A DNA stretch of 33,486 nt from BD1-7 clade bacterium (lineage in GTDB: Bacteria > Pseudomonadota > Gammaproteobacteria > Pseudomonadales > DT-91), in assembly GCA_902705865.1 (NCBI GenBank), contig CACSIO010000062.1, forward strand, positions 13,057-46,542, read 5' to 3'. Positions 17,196 through 25,025 of the stretch are shown piece by piece (position 1 is the stretch's first letter; each line of letters begins with the position of its first letter). Below the pieces are notes generated by a model. That model was given only the letters and a program-made list of their open reading frames with translations. It was not told the DNA's origin and searched no databases. The position numbers and the translations under genes were made by a program.

Positions 17196-17828
17196 CTACG
17201 TCTTCGCCTCAACCGACCGATAAAATCCATAACAAACCAACGCACTAAACCCGCCCACAAGGCACCCGGCTATCAGATCACTCAAAAAGTGGTAATACAT
17301 GATTAACTGCCCGGTCAAAACCAAAGCCATCAACAGCGCACAAAACCAACGAAGCCGAGGGTAGAGCAACGCAACGCTGATCGCAAAGGCACTAATAAAT
17401 GCTGCATGACCCGATGGAAACGATTGATAGACATCGTTGGCTGAAAACCAATGAAACCCATAAACCCCATCTTGCAAAAACGACGGGTTACCGTGTTTAA
17501 ACGTATCGGGCCACGCTCGCCCAAACACAGGTTTTAAAACGGCGCGAAAAGACTGAGACATAGACACAGCCATGCAGACGACAAATAAGGGGAAGTCATT
17601 CGGCCTTGTATTTTTCTTTAGCAGGCGAATAGCAAAGACAACGCTAAAAACAAATATCCCTACGCCGATAACCTGCGTAATCGTGTTAGCGAAGTAGTGA
17701 AAAATCACCATAGAGCGCGAATCATGTGCGCTAAAAAAATGCACGATGGGTCGATCCAGATACACATAACTGATGATGATCGCGACAACGGAAACTGCAA
17801 TAAGCACAGAAAGTCGAATGGCATTCAT
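17196..17828 (-). CDS. PAP2-family membrane protein with altered catalytic motifs
   Basis: The 210-residue protein has about six transmembrane helices and the PAP2 layout. Motif 1 is KPVFGRAWP (99-107), where the usual final Arg-Pro is Trp-Pro. Motif 2 is FPSGH (137-141), intact. Motif 3 ends in HFLSD with His180 and Asp184, but Gly-Gln stands where Ser-Arg is usual. Typical members dephosphorylate lipid phosphates or undecaprenyl pyrophosphate at the periplasmic face. The changes may mark a subfamily or altered activity. Confidence 0.85.
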   Translation of the reverse strand: MNAIRLSVLIAVSVVAIIISYVYLDRPIVHFFSAHDSRSMVIFHYFANTITQVIGVGIFVFSVVFAIRLLKKNTRPNDFPLFVVCMAVSMSQSFRAVLKPVFGRAWPDTFKHGNPSFLQDGVYGFHWFSANDVYQSFPSGHAAFISAFAISVALLYPRLRWFCALLMALVLTGQLIMYYHFLSDLIAGCLVGGFSALVCYGFYRSVEAKT

Positions 17829-18045
17829 GTTGGGCTTACCCTATCGCACACGCATCAGGCAATCACGATAAGCCTTCAAAGTGCGGTGGTAGATTGGATG
17901 GGGTGCGTAGCTACGCTCTTGGCCTGCTTCTGCTCAGGTTCAATGCAATAGCGCTCGTGAAACTATGTTCAAAGATAACCATCAAATATTCTAGCGTGCT
18001 ACCTCCACGGTAACAGCGAATATTTACGCGCCATTGACTGCAATG

Positions 18046-18228
18046 TTAGTCGTCGCTTCTAAAAATACAGTGTTTTGCATAATCGCCGGCTTCGTTTGCC
18101 GTCCAGTCGCCTTTGGATTTTTCATCCATTTGGTTACACCATGCCTTACTGCCGACCTCTAGAGAGCAAGCAGTAGCAATTATAAAAATCGGCAGCAAGC
18201 CGATTAAGCGATAGGTTTTCATGTTCAT
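18046..18228 (-). CDS. DUF3012 small lipoprotein
   Basis: The 60-residue product starts at ATG 18228 (or 18222). It has a short signal ending in the lipobox ATAC, then the DUF3012 core VGSKAWCNQMDEKSKGDW and TANEAGDYAKHC. The longer frame to 18324 adds 32 residues without a ribosome binding site and is rejected. Two conserved Cys remain in the mature part. This is an envelope protein of unknown function known mainly from marine gammaproteobacteria. Confidence 0.85.
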   Translation of the reverse strand: MNMKTYRLIGLLPIFIIATACSLEVGSKAWCNQMDEKSKGDWTANEAGDYAKHCIFRSDD

Positions 18229-18360
18229 TTCAAATATCCCGTAGCGTTGCTCTTGCCTTTTATTAGGCAGGCAAACGGCGACAACAAGTATCTGAAATGA
18301 TTGAGAAGAGTGCAAATGTCTCACGACTGCGATATGGAATCACGTCGCGAGAGAAAGCCA

Positions 18361-18570
18361 TTAGTCGTTTGAATGTGAGATCGGTATCAAAATAGGCTGT
18401 TGCAGCATAGATGCGGCCGCGCCAACAACCGGTGCCGCCCAGATAAAAGCCAACAAGCGTTGACGCTTCCAGGTATTGCCTCGAGCGCCATTAAACAAAC
18501 GCGCTGTTGCATAAGTATTCAGTACAATGACAAAAGCGAAGAACAGGGTCGTAGTCAGCATGGGATGCAC
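18361..18570 (-). CDS. Small inner-membrane protein with two helices
   Basis: The 69-residue product is a hydrophobic helix (about 4-22), a basic loop with RGNTWKRQR (about 30-38), and a second helix (about 39-58). The basic loop between the helices suggests it lies on the cytoplasmic side. No family is recognised. A perfect FNR/Anr-type box lies about 90 bases upstream, so oxygen-responsive expression is possible. It could be an accessory subunit of a membrane complex, but nothing in the sequence says which. Confidence 0.6.
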   Translation of the reverse strand: MHPMLTTTLFFAFVIVLNTYATARLFNGARGNTWKRQRLLAFIWAAPVVGAAASMLQQPILIPISHSND

Positions 18571-18599
18571 TCCAATCGCATTTTCGATGTTTTAATCGT

Positions 18600-18681
18600 T
18601 GTTATTGTTATTTCCGCACCAAACATGCCAATGTCGATTCTTAAACCACATCAAACTTGATCCAGATCAATAACAATAACA
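18600..18681. repeat. 13-bp perfect inverted repeat around the FNR box region
   Basis: TGTTATTGTTATT (18600-18612) is the exact reverse complement of AATAACAATAACA (18669-18681), 56 bases apart. The right arm overlaps the end of the FNR box. It could be a paired protein-binding site or fold in the leader. Confidence 0.7.
18657..18670. promoter_or_regulatory. Perfect FNR/Anr box
   Basis: TTGAT-CCAG-ATCAA matches the FNR/Anr consensus TTGAT-N4-ATCAA exactly. Its centre is about 93 bases upstream of the small membrane protein's start (18570, minus strand). No plus-strand gene lies close. The matching -10 is not obvious. Confidence 0.55.
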
Positions 18682-18787
18682 GGAAATTTCCGAATGAGGC
18701 AAATATAACGAGGGTTTAATATAGGCTCATACACCGCTGAACGTGCACGAAGTCACACTATATTTTCGTTGTAGACCTGCCAGCGCG

Positions 18788-19432
18788 TTACCTAGCTTTG
18801 GGGACTAGTAGCCAACAGTATATTCGGTAGTCCACATACCCCTCTTTGAGCACAGGTGTTTCTCGCTGATCAACACATGTTAAACCATAGTCATTGCCAT
18901 AATGGCTACGTAGCTCAGTTAAGCTCACTTCAAAGGGAGGTTTTTGTGGGTTCGCAGGGTACACTGCTGCAGTTTGAACCAATTGCGGTGCGCACTTCGT
19001 CAAACGTTTTAGATGTGTAGCGTATCGAGAGCGTGCTTCCAACGGTAATGCAACAATCGCTGCTCTGTCGTAGGTGGCATCAATACTACCCAACAACTCT
19101 GATGTTAGATCAAAAAAATCGCCACAATATACATCTAGCCCCTCTGCCGAATAGTGCTTAAAAGCACCTACGTCAGTTACAACCGGCTTTACAGCTAACT
19201 CATCAAATAGCTGATCGATCGCGATGCGTTCGTATTCAACGGCAACCACAGAACAGCCTTTATCGAGTATCCATGCGATATCACGCGTCTTACCGCACAA
19301 TGGTACAAATACACGAGCCGAAGGATCAAGATTGAGCCTTTTGAAACAAGCCACCAGAGATTGATTAGGTGTGCCTTGGTGAAATCTGATCTCGTTTTTA
19401 ACCCAATGACTATGCCAGTAATCAAAATCCAT
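18788..19432 (-). CDS. tpm: Thiopurine S-methyltransferase (TPMT family)
   Basis: From ATG 19432 the product is 214 residues, the usual bacterial TPMT length. It begins MDFDYWHSHWVKNEIRFHQ and has VFVPLCGKTRDIAWI (SAM-binding loop), the VVAVEYERIAIDQLF acidic strand end, DVYCGDFFDL, and YDRAAIVALPLEARSRYA. It transfers methyl from SAM to thiopurines; bacterial members also methylate selenium or tellurium oxyanion derivatives. An upstream extension to 19561 overlaps the divergent gene and is rejected. Confidence 0.95.
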   Translation of the reverse strand: MDFDYWHSHWVKNEIRFHQGTPNQSLVACFKRLNLDPSARVFVPLCGKTRDIAWILDKGCSVVAVEYERIAIDQLFDELAVKPVVTDVGAFKHYSAEGLDVYCGDFFDLTSELLGSIDATYDRAAIVALPLEARSRYATHLKRLTKCAPQLVQTAAVYPANPQKPPFEVSLTELRSHYGNDYGLTCVDQRETPVLKEGYVDYRIYCWLLVPKAR

Positions 19433-19564
19433 GATCGCTATACCTATGCCTGTACGTAAGCCGATAGATTTCTGAAAAACACACAATCTAAAGCTTATAT
19501 CATTGATAAAAAACCGTAAGACGATATCCTGCGTTTTTCCATCAACCAGAAAGGAGTGCATGGA

Positions 19565-20011
19565 ATGCGACTTCCCACATCCACACGCGTAACAACATTG
19601 CTGATTAGTTTGATCGCCTTAATGGCCGTCAACGCCTCAGCAAAGATATATACGTGGACTGACGAAAACGGCAAAAAGCACTTTACCGACAAACCGCCGA
19701 AAGATTCTAACGACTACGACACAGTGGTAACCAAACCGATTAATGTGCAGCAAGCTGTCGCTGTACCGGCACAAAGATCCGACGATTTGGATCAACTAGC
19801 ATCTGACGATATGCCACGTAAAGCAGAGTCGTGGGCAACCAGAAACTGCAAAGCAGCCAGAAAGTTCACCTACTACGGCTCTCAGTACACCGCGGCTAAA
19901 GTCAAAGTATGTAAGAAGCAGATACCCGGTGATTTTCGACAACACTTAGCCGGCTACAGCTACGATCCTGCTCTATACAATTACGACCCGAATACAACCT
20001 CTCGAAAGTAG
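19565..20011 (+). CDS. DUF4124 domain-containing exported protein
   Basis: ATG 19565 has a strong AAGGAG 8 nt upstream; the frame's earlier GTG at 19556 overlaps that site. A signal peptide (about residues 1-26, ending NASA) is followed by KIYTWTDENGKKHFTDKPP, the DUF4124 signature. A polar region with two Cys follows. Periplasmic, function unknown. It is divergent from tpm. Confidence 0.88.
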   Translation: MRLPTSTRVTTLLISLIALMAVNASAKIYTWTDENGKKHFTDKPPKDSNDYDTVVTKPINVQQAVAVPAQRSDDLDQLASDDMPRKAESWATRNCKAARKFTYYGSQYTAAKVKVCKKQIPGDFRQHLAGYSYDPALYNYDPNTTSRK

Positions 20012-20056
20012 TGTTTCGAAAACAGACTTTCGAAAGCGTTTAATTGAGAACACGTC

Positions 20057-20147
20057 ATTCGCTCGACAAGGCTCACGATAACCAAGTAGGCACCTATCGT
20101 GAGCACTTGCCAAATAGCGGTTTGAGCGAATCAGCTAGCCGCTATTT
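20057..20147. repeat. Cluster of nested and overlapping stem-loops
   Basis: The perfect 10-bp stem GCTCACGATA / TATCGTGAGC (20071-20104) is extended by CAAG/CTTG across one bulge. Next is the 9-bp stem AAATAGCGG / CCGCTATTT (20112-20147). A bracketing repeat ATTCGCTC (20057-20064) / GAGCGAAT (20124-20131) has its right arm in the loop of the second stem, so the outer pairing and second hairpin compete. It follows the DUF4124 gene by about 45 bases and may hold its terminator. The rest of 20012-20409 holds no gene I can support. Confidence 0.65.
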
Positions 20148-20409
20148 TCATGATCATACCTTCCGATGTACTCCATAAATCACCAACGCTACGGGCTCAA
20201 GCTCTATCTTTTTCGCAGCATCTCAAGCAATTAACACCCGATCAACATACCGGCTGTGTGGCAAGTGACGTGTTTCTTCCTGTTCAATAGATGACCGAGC
20301 CGGCGCCATACCGATTAATGTATTTGTATGGTGCCTGCTAAAATCCCCCTCCCCCTATGTATTCGGTAAAACCAAAACTCATCAATAACCATTGACGACC
20401 AAAAATCCA

Positions 20410-20448
20410 TTTAGTAAGTTAAACTTATTATAAGTCTAGCTTACTAAA
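20410..20448. promoter_or_regulatory. 39-bp operator-like dyad upstream of MarR gene
   Basis: TTTAGTAAG (20410-20418) and CTTACTAAA (20440-20448) share one centre (20429) with the inner arms ACTTA/TAAGT (20423-20435). Only two pairs of 19 mismatch. The dyad also reads as two tandem sites, TAAGTTAAACTTA (perfect, 20415-20427) and TAAGTCTAGCTTA (20431-20443), 16 bp apart centre to centre. Autoregulation by the MarR protein starting at 20526 is the natural reading. Confidence 0.65.
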
Positions 20449-20525
20449 ATAAACCCTCTCTACTATAGATAGGCTGCTGACTGATTATTCAATAAGCGAC
20501 AGTTACTCGTGAAGATATAAAGAAT

Positions 20526-20948
20526 ATGAATCACAACAAAAACGAACTCGCCCAAATTCTTCTGCTGATGCTACGTGACTACAATACGCGCGCCAGCGAA
20601 TTGCTTGCTCCTCGTGGGTTTGGTGATATCAAACCCAAACATTCCTCCGTGCTTATGCACCTAGGAAACTTCGGGCCTAGTCGAATTAATGATCTCGCCA
20701 AAAGCGCCAGTATTCGCCCGCAATCAATGGTCAAGATCATTGATGAATTGGAAAACGAAGGGTATGTAACCCGAGAACCCGACCCACAAGACAGTCGAGC
20801 AAAACTCGTCAGTTTTACTGAAAAAGGTCAGAACGTGATCACCGCATTTGCAGAGATTACCGAAAGTATCTGGGACGACTATGCCGATATCGTCGGTGAA
20901 GATGTCTTCACATCGGCACTGGATTGCCTCAACACCCTAACTCGATAG
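20526..20948 (+). CDS. MarR family transcriptional regulator
   Basis: The 140-residue product has the MarR winged helix-turn-helix: RINDLAKSASIRPQSMVKII recognition region (about 56-75), DELENEGYVTREPDPQDSRA, where the DPxDxRA wing is the family hallmark, and LVSFTEKG. A C-terminal dimer helix follows. MarR proteins repress nearby genes until a small ligand or oxidant binds. It precedes an NAD-dependent epimerase-like gene by 74 bases and follows a strong operator-like dyad. Confidence 0.93.
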   Translation: MNHNKNELAQILLLMLRDYNTRASELLAPRGFGDIKPKHSSVLMHLGNFGPSRINDLAKSASIRPQSMVKIIDELENEGYVTREPDPQDSRAKLVSFTEKGQNVITAFAEITESIWDDYADIVGEDVFTSALDCLNTLTR

Positions 20949-21022
20949 TTTTCTGCGAGAGAGAAAAAAACCGTCTTAATTGACCCAAAAAATCGCTTTA
21001 TTTGAAGTTTTAGGAGAACAAC

Positions 21023-21928
21023 ATGAATGTATTAGTTGTCGGAGGCTCCGGCCTAATCGGCGGTGAAATTGCCCTACATCTCAAAGCCAACGGCCACGAT
21101 GTGACGATAATGTCGCGCAAGCCTCCTGTTGCACCTGCACTGGCATCATTCAGTTTCATCCAGGCTGATTACATCAACGACACAATCGACCCCGCCCGCC
21201 TGGAAGGCTTCGACTGGTTGGTTTTTTCAGCCGCTGCGGATATTCGCAACGTGCCGATGGATGGTTCCGAATCACCAGACAGCTTCTATACCCGCGCCAA
21301 CGATAAAGCCGTGCCGGAATTTATTGCAACGGCCAAAGCCGCTGGCGTAAAAAAGGTTGTTTACATCGGTACCTTCTACCCACAAGTGGCACCACAACAA
21401 ATCGGTGTTTGCCCCTATGTAACATCGCGCCATAACACCTGTGAATCTGTACTGGCACTTGCGGATGAAAGCTTCAGTGTATTTGCGTTAAATGCGCCAT
21501 TTGTGTTGGGTTTCATCGAGGGATTGCCTGTACCTCACCTCGCTGCGATTGTTGATTATGCCAGCGGTAAAATACCTGATATGCCAGACTTTGCTCCCAT
21601 TGGTGGCACTAACCACATAACATCAAAGTCAGTGGCCGAAGCCGCCTTAAATGCCTTTACTCAAGGCACATCCGGCACCGGTTACTTGATTGGCGATGTT
21701 AATCTAACGTGGCAAGAATATCTGGAACTTTGGTTTGCTGCGGCAGGAAGCCCGAAGACACTGCCAGTGCTCGATCAAGAACACCCGATGTTCCCTTATG
21801 TGATCCAGTTTGCTGGCCCGGGTGCTACTGTGAGTTACGAACCAGACGCCCAGACCCAAACCGAGCTCGATTATTCAAGAAACCAGATCAGCGCTATAAT
21901 CGATGCCGTTGTTGCGGCACACCGCTAA
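21023..21928 (+). CDS. NAD(P)-dependent epimerase/dehydratase-like protein
   Basis: ATG 21023 follows AGGAG 9 nt upstream. The Rossmann start MNVLVVGGSGLIGGEIA binds the nucleotide. SRKPP follows the second strand, VFSAAADIR the fourth. The usual YxxxK is not clear: the region reads YIGTFYPQVAP and VCPYVTSRHNTCE, where YVTSRHN has Tyr but no Lys four residues later. An atypical extended SDR, perhaps of the NmrA/reductase kind, is likely. It probably forms a unit with the MarR gene. Confidence 0.85.
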   Translation: MNVLVVGGSGLIGGEIALHLKANGHDVTIMSRKPPVAPALASFSFIQADYINDTIDPARLEGFDWLVFSAAADIRNVPMDGSESPDSFYTRANDKAVPEFIATAKAAGVKKVVYIGTFYPQVAPQQIGVCPYVTSRHNTCESVLALADESFSVFALNAPFVLGFIEGLPVPHLAAIVDYASGKIPDMPDFAPIGGTNHITSKSVAEAALNAFTQGTSGTGYLIGDVNLTWQEYLELWFAAAGSPKTLPVLDQEHPMFPYVIQFAGPGATVSYEPDAQTQTELDYSRNQISAIIDAVVAAHR

Positions 21929-22024
21929 CGTTTGGGCGCTCGTGTGGTCGCTGTGCCACACGAGCTGGGATGATGATATGCTTGTTTCGGCATTCATCAT
22001 CCTACAATTGTGTACGTTTCCATC

Positions 22025-22615
22025 ATGACCGCATCCCACTCAGTACTGCAGGCTCTCAAACACGCTCTCGATGATTACTACCCGATCAGTGACAGTACCT
22101 GGCAGGCTTTTCAAGCCATCATCACGGTGCGTCGGTTAGACAAACATGACGTGCTCTACCCAGCCGGCAGCATTCCCAGCAGTTTCGCTTGGGTTTATCA
22201 TGGTTTGATTCGCGGCTACGTCAGTGATGAAAAGGGTAATGAGTACAACAAAAAGTTTTTTGATGAAGAAAAATTTCCTGGTGCCATGTCGGCATTGCTA
22301 ACGCACACACCATCAAAGCTAGCGTTCGATGCATTGGAAGAAACGTTATTGGTGGAAATTGATTTCATTCGTTATCGCCAATTACTGCTGGCACACGATG
22401 ATCTGAAAATGTTCCAGATCCACTATCTCGAAACCAACTGGCTGCTCGAAAAAGACGCTCGGGAGATTGCCATCGTTCAGCTGGATGCCAGTGCCCGATA
22501 TCAGCAGTTTCTCGCCGACAACCCCAGCCTTGCTGAACGTTTACCGCAATATCATATTGCCTCTCATCTGGGTATTACCCCAACACAGTTAAGCCGTATT
22601 CGAAAAAACACCTGA
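22025..22615 (+). CDS. Crp/Fnr family transcriptional regulator
   Basis: A cyclic-nucleotide-binding-type beta barrel (residues about 30-115; VLYPAGSIPSSFAWVYHGLIRG and FDEEKFPGAMSAL) is followed by a dimer helix and a C-terminal helix-turn-helix (YHIASHLGITPTQLSRIRKN). No Cys cluster for an iron-sulfur centre is present, so it is not an oxygen-sensing Fnr. ATG 22025 or the in-frame GTG 22010 may start it; neither has a good ribosome site. It precedes the nitroreductase by 90 bases. Confidence 0.88.
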   Translation: MTASHSVLQALKHALDDYYPISDSTWQAFQAIITVRRLDKHDVLYPAGSIPSSFAWVYHGLIRGYVSDEKGNEYNKKFFDEEKFPGAMSALLTHTPSKLAFDALEETLLVEIDFIRYRQLLLAHDDLKMFQIHYLETNWLLEKDAREIAIVQLDASARYQQFLADNPSLAERLPQYHIASHLGITPTQLSRIRKNT

Positions 22616-22705
22616 TTCTCTCAACCTATGTAAATGCCCAGTCAGGCCTGCCTGCTTATTATTGTCGTCATCTTCTAACACGACGAAAACACCCGGGGCA
22701 CCCTC

Positions 22706-23332
22706 ATGACACTAATTGACGCATTGAATTGGCGCTATGCCGTAAAAACATTTTCTCAGCGCACCGTTAGCACAGCGCTACGTGATGAATTGATTGAAGC
22801 AACACGCCTGACGCCATCTTGCTATGGCCTTCAACCCTATCGTTTAATCCGGGTTGCAACACCGGAAACACGCGAACAATTGGGAAGCTACGCCTGGGGC
22901 CAAAACAAAGTACACGATAGCTCAGATTTGTTTGTTTTAGCCGTTCACACCGATGGCATTAGCGCCATCGTTGATCGTTATCTGCGCTGCCAGAGCAACG
23001 TCAGAGGTGAATCGCTTTCCTCTCTCAATGATTTTCGCGATTACTTGATTACCACGCTGGGGCAAAAAAATGACGCTGAAATTATCCATTGGGCTCATCG
23101 ACAGGCGTATATCGCACTGGGCCAATTGACCACCGCAGCAGCGATCAAAAGGGTAGATACCTGCCCGATGGAAGGCATCGACACAGCAGGTTTTGATCGC
23201 ATACTTGGGCTAGAATCCTGCCACTTAACCACCTCCGTTGCTTGCGTCATTGGCTATCGCGACACTGACGATAAACAAGCCTCGAAACCAAAAGTTCGCT
23301 TCCCAATCACAGACTTTTTGGTGGAGATGTAG
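22706..23332 (+). CDS. NAD(P)H-dependent FMN oxidoreductase, nitroreductase family
   Basis: The 208-residue protein starts with the family's LNWRYAVKTFSQRTVS, the FMN phosphate-binding Arg region. It continues with ARLTPSCYGLQPYRLI-like TRLTPSCYGLQPYR, then AYIALGQLTTAAAIKRVDTCPMEG and a final ACVIGYRD strand with the KPKVRFP tail. This is the NfsB-like layout. It reduces nitroaromatics, quinones or related electrophiles with NAD(P)H. Its stop (TAG) is directly followed by the ATG of the next gene. Confidence 0.93.
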   Translation: MTLIDALNWRYAVKTFSQRTVSTALRDELIEATRLTPSCYGLQPYRLIRVATPETREQLGSYAWGQNKVHDSSDLFVLAVHTDGISAIVDRYLRCQSNVRGESLSSLNDFRDYLITTLGQKNDAEIIHWAHRQAYIALGQLTTAAAIKRVDTCPMEGIDTAGFDRILGLESCHLTTSVACVIGYRDTDDKQASKPKVRFPITDFLVEM

Positions 23333-23791
23333 ATGAATTTTTTACCCTTACTCGCTATTGCCGCCGGGGTTGCTATTTCTTTACAAGCGACCTTAAATGC
23401 ACGCCTTGGAGTTTTAATCGACAGTGCCTTGCTAAGCACTGGGTTTGCTTTCTCCGTCGGAGCGTTGATCTGCTGGATAACGGTATTTGCCTCCGGTCAG
23501 CTAACGATCAGTAGCGTCCAACTGGCACGGGCACCCATATATTTATATCTCTCTGGGGGAGTTTTGGGCGCCGCGGGAATCGGATTGCTGTATTTCTTGA
23601 TTCCCAAAATCGGCATCGGCCCCATGACTGTATTTTCGCTGGGGGGGCAACTTATTGTTGCAACAACGGCCAGCCACTTCGGCTGGTTTGATCTCCCTCA
23701 AAGCCCAATCACACCGGTAAAGCTGCTGGGTATGGCAACCCTAATCGTGGGTGTCGTTTTAACAAACAGTGAGGTGCTTTATGCGCATTGA
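23333..23791 (+). CDS. DMT family transporter, YdcZ/DUF606 type
   Basis: The 152-residue protein has five hydrophobic helices, the half-size EamA unit of the YdcZ (DUF606) family. It starts LLAIAAGVAISLQATLNARLG and carries GGVLGAAGIGLLYFLIPKIG and the ending MATLIVGVVLTN. It presumably dimerises in the inner membrane. It is translationally coupled: it begins at the base after the nitroreductase stop. Confidence 0.92.
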   Translation: MNFLPLLAIAAGVAISLQATLNARLGVLIDSALLSTGFAFSVGALICWITVFASGQLTISSVQLARAPIYLYLSGGVLGAAGIGLLYFLIPKIGIGPMTVFSLGGQLIVATTASHFGWFDLPQSPITPVKLLGMATLIVGVVLTNSEVLYAH

Positions 23792-24587
23792 TCAAGTAAA
23801 CATTCACCCGGTAAAAATCGACCAAGCAAACATCGATAACCTGACGCAGCTCTGGTCAGCCTATCAAGCTGATACACAGGTATTTACGCACGTCACATTG
23901 AAGAAAAATCGTAGCTGGCCACATCGCTTGTGGCTGAGTGGTTGCAAACTGGATGCACAGCTCTTAGCTACGGTAGCTGAGCATTCTGCAGCAGATGCCA
24001 AGCTACCCATCTGGCCAGATCTGGCATCGAACAACAAAGCCGATGCGATCACCGCCATGGAAGACCTCATCAACAATAACCCAACTTGGCTCGAAGCCAT
24101 GCGACATACCGCCATGGCACTAGATCTCAAAAGCGCCATTAACGATTCGCAACGTCCTTTAGGTACAACGCCAACAGCAATGCAGATTCATCAGGTAAAA
24201 AACGCCAGTGATATTGCTACTTGGGTCGTGACAGGGAGTGAAGCGTTTGGCTACACCATTGACCCGGAAATCATTCAGCAGATGGTTGAGAGAGATAATG
24301 TTTATATCTACACCGGTATCGAACCAACAACCGGGTTAGCAGCCGCAACCGGCTTACTATTTATTACCGGCGACATCGCGGGCATCCATCAGATCGGTGT
24401 ACCCGCCACGTTTCGTGGCAAGGGTTACGCAAACCAAATGATGCAGGCGTTGATTCAGCAAGCTAAAGACACGGGAGCAACAACGGCCGTGCTTCAAGCA
24501 TCAGTTGCCGGCCAGCCGGTTTATGAAAAACTCGGATTCACACCTTTATTCCCTATTGTCTATTTAAAAAAGGCCCTGGCCCTGTAA
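23781..24587 (+). CDS. GNAT family N-acetyltransferase
   Basis: ATG 23781 follows GAGG by 6 nt and overlaps the previous gene by 11 bases, so translation is coupled. The C-terminal half (about residues 135-268) is the GNAT fold. IHQIGVPATFRGKGYANQMM gives the acetyl-CoA-binding Q/RxxGxG/A loop, and LQASVAGQPVYEKLGF the late strand and helix. The N-terminal 130 residues are an extra domain without a recognised family. It transfers acetyl to an unknown amine substrate. Confidence 0.9.
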   Translation: MRIDQVNIHPVKIDQANIDNLTQLWSAYQADTQVFTHVTLKKNRSWPHRLWLSGCKLDAQLLATVAEHSAADAKLPIWPDLASNNKADAITAMEDLINNNPTWLEAMRHTAMALDLKSAINDSQRPLGTTPTAMQIHQVKNASDIATWVVTGSEAFGYTIDPEIIQQMVERDNVYIYTGIEPTTGLAAATGLLFITGDIAGIHQIGVPATFRGKGYANQMMQALIQQAKDTGATTAVLQASVAGQPVYEKLGFTPLFPIVYLKKALAL

Positions 24588-24927
24588 ACCCAGCCGACCG
24601 CCACCAAAACAACACCATCAAAAACGACCAACATAAGAATCCCCCTAAATACGGGGAGCACAGATATCAATTTATCTTTAGTCTAAACAGCAACTCAACA
24701 CGCCAATGGTACGATCTAGTGATAGACGTGCGACGACTTCGGACAACCTGAATCGATTCTGAAAGCAGAGCCGAATACTCAGTATTTAGCAACGACGTTT
24801 CATTACCATTTACTGGTACAACCGACTTATCGACGCCCACCAATCAAGGCTCAAATGCACTGATATATGATTTCCGGCTAGATCTAAGCCGCTAAGCCTG
24901 TTTTTTACAAACCGTCTTAACCCTGTT
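24588..24927. other. Long untranslated stretch between GNAT and terminator
   Basis: No protein gene is supported. A C-rich stem (TCCCC/GGGGA, 24640-24657) lies 53 bases after the GNAT stop. CGGCT/AGCCG with a near-following T6 run sits around 24876-24906. The strong terminator at 24928 may serve a long 3' leader or a separate small transcript. Confidence 0.4.
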
Positions 24928-24971
24928 CCCCCGGGATGAGTATCTGGAAGATATGAACCCGGGGGTTTTTT
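24928..24971 (+). terminator. Strong intrinsic terminator
   Basis: CCCCCGGG (24928-24935) pairs perfectly with CCCGGGGG (24958-24965), followed immediately by TTTTTT. The loop can form a small inner stem TATC/GATA. It ends plus-strand transcription before the convergent sulfotransferase gene. Confidence 0.85.
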
Positions 24972-25025
24972 ATGGGGAGTATATCTAAATGGGTGAGGGA
25001 CACTAACGCCCCCCTTCTCTTGAGG

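Noticed and set aside
17697..17951. An 84-codon plus-strand frame
   Set aside because: Mostly antisense to the PAP2 gene, low-complexity and His/Asp-rich product without a start signal.
22025..22615. Reading the Crp/Fnr protein as an oxygen-sensing Fnr that would bind the 18657 box
   Set aside because: It lacks the Cys cluster needed for the iron-sulfur centre, so it is unlikely to be the Anr/Fnr of this organism.
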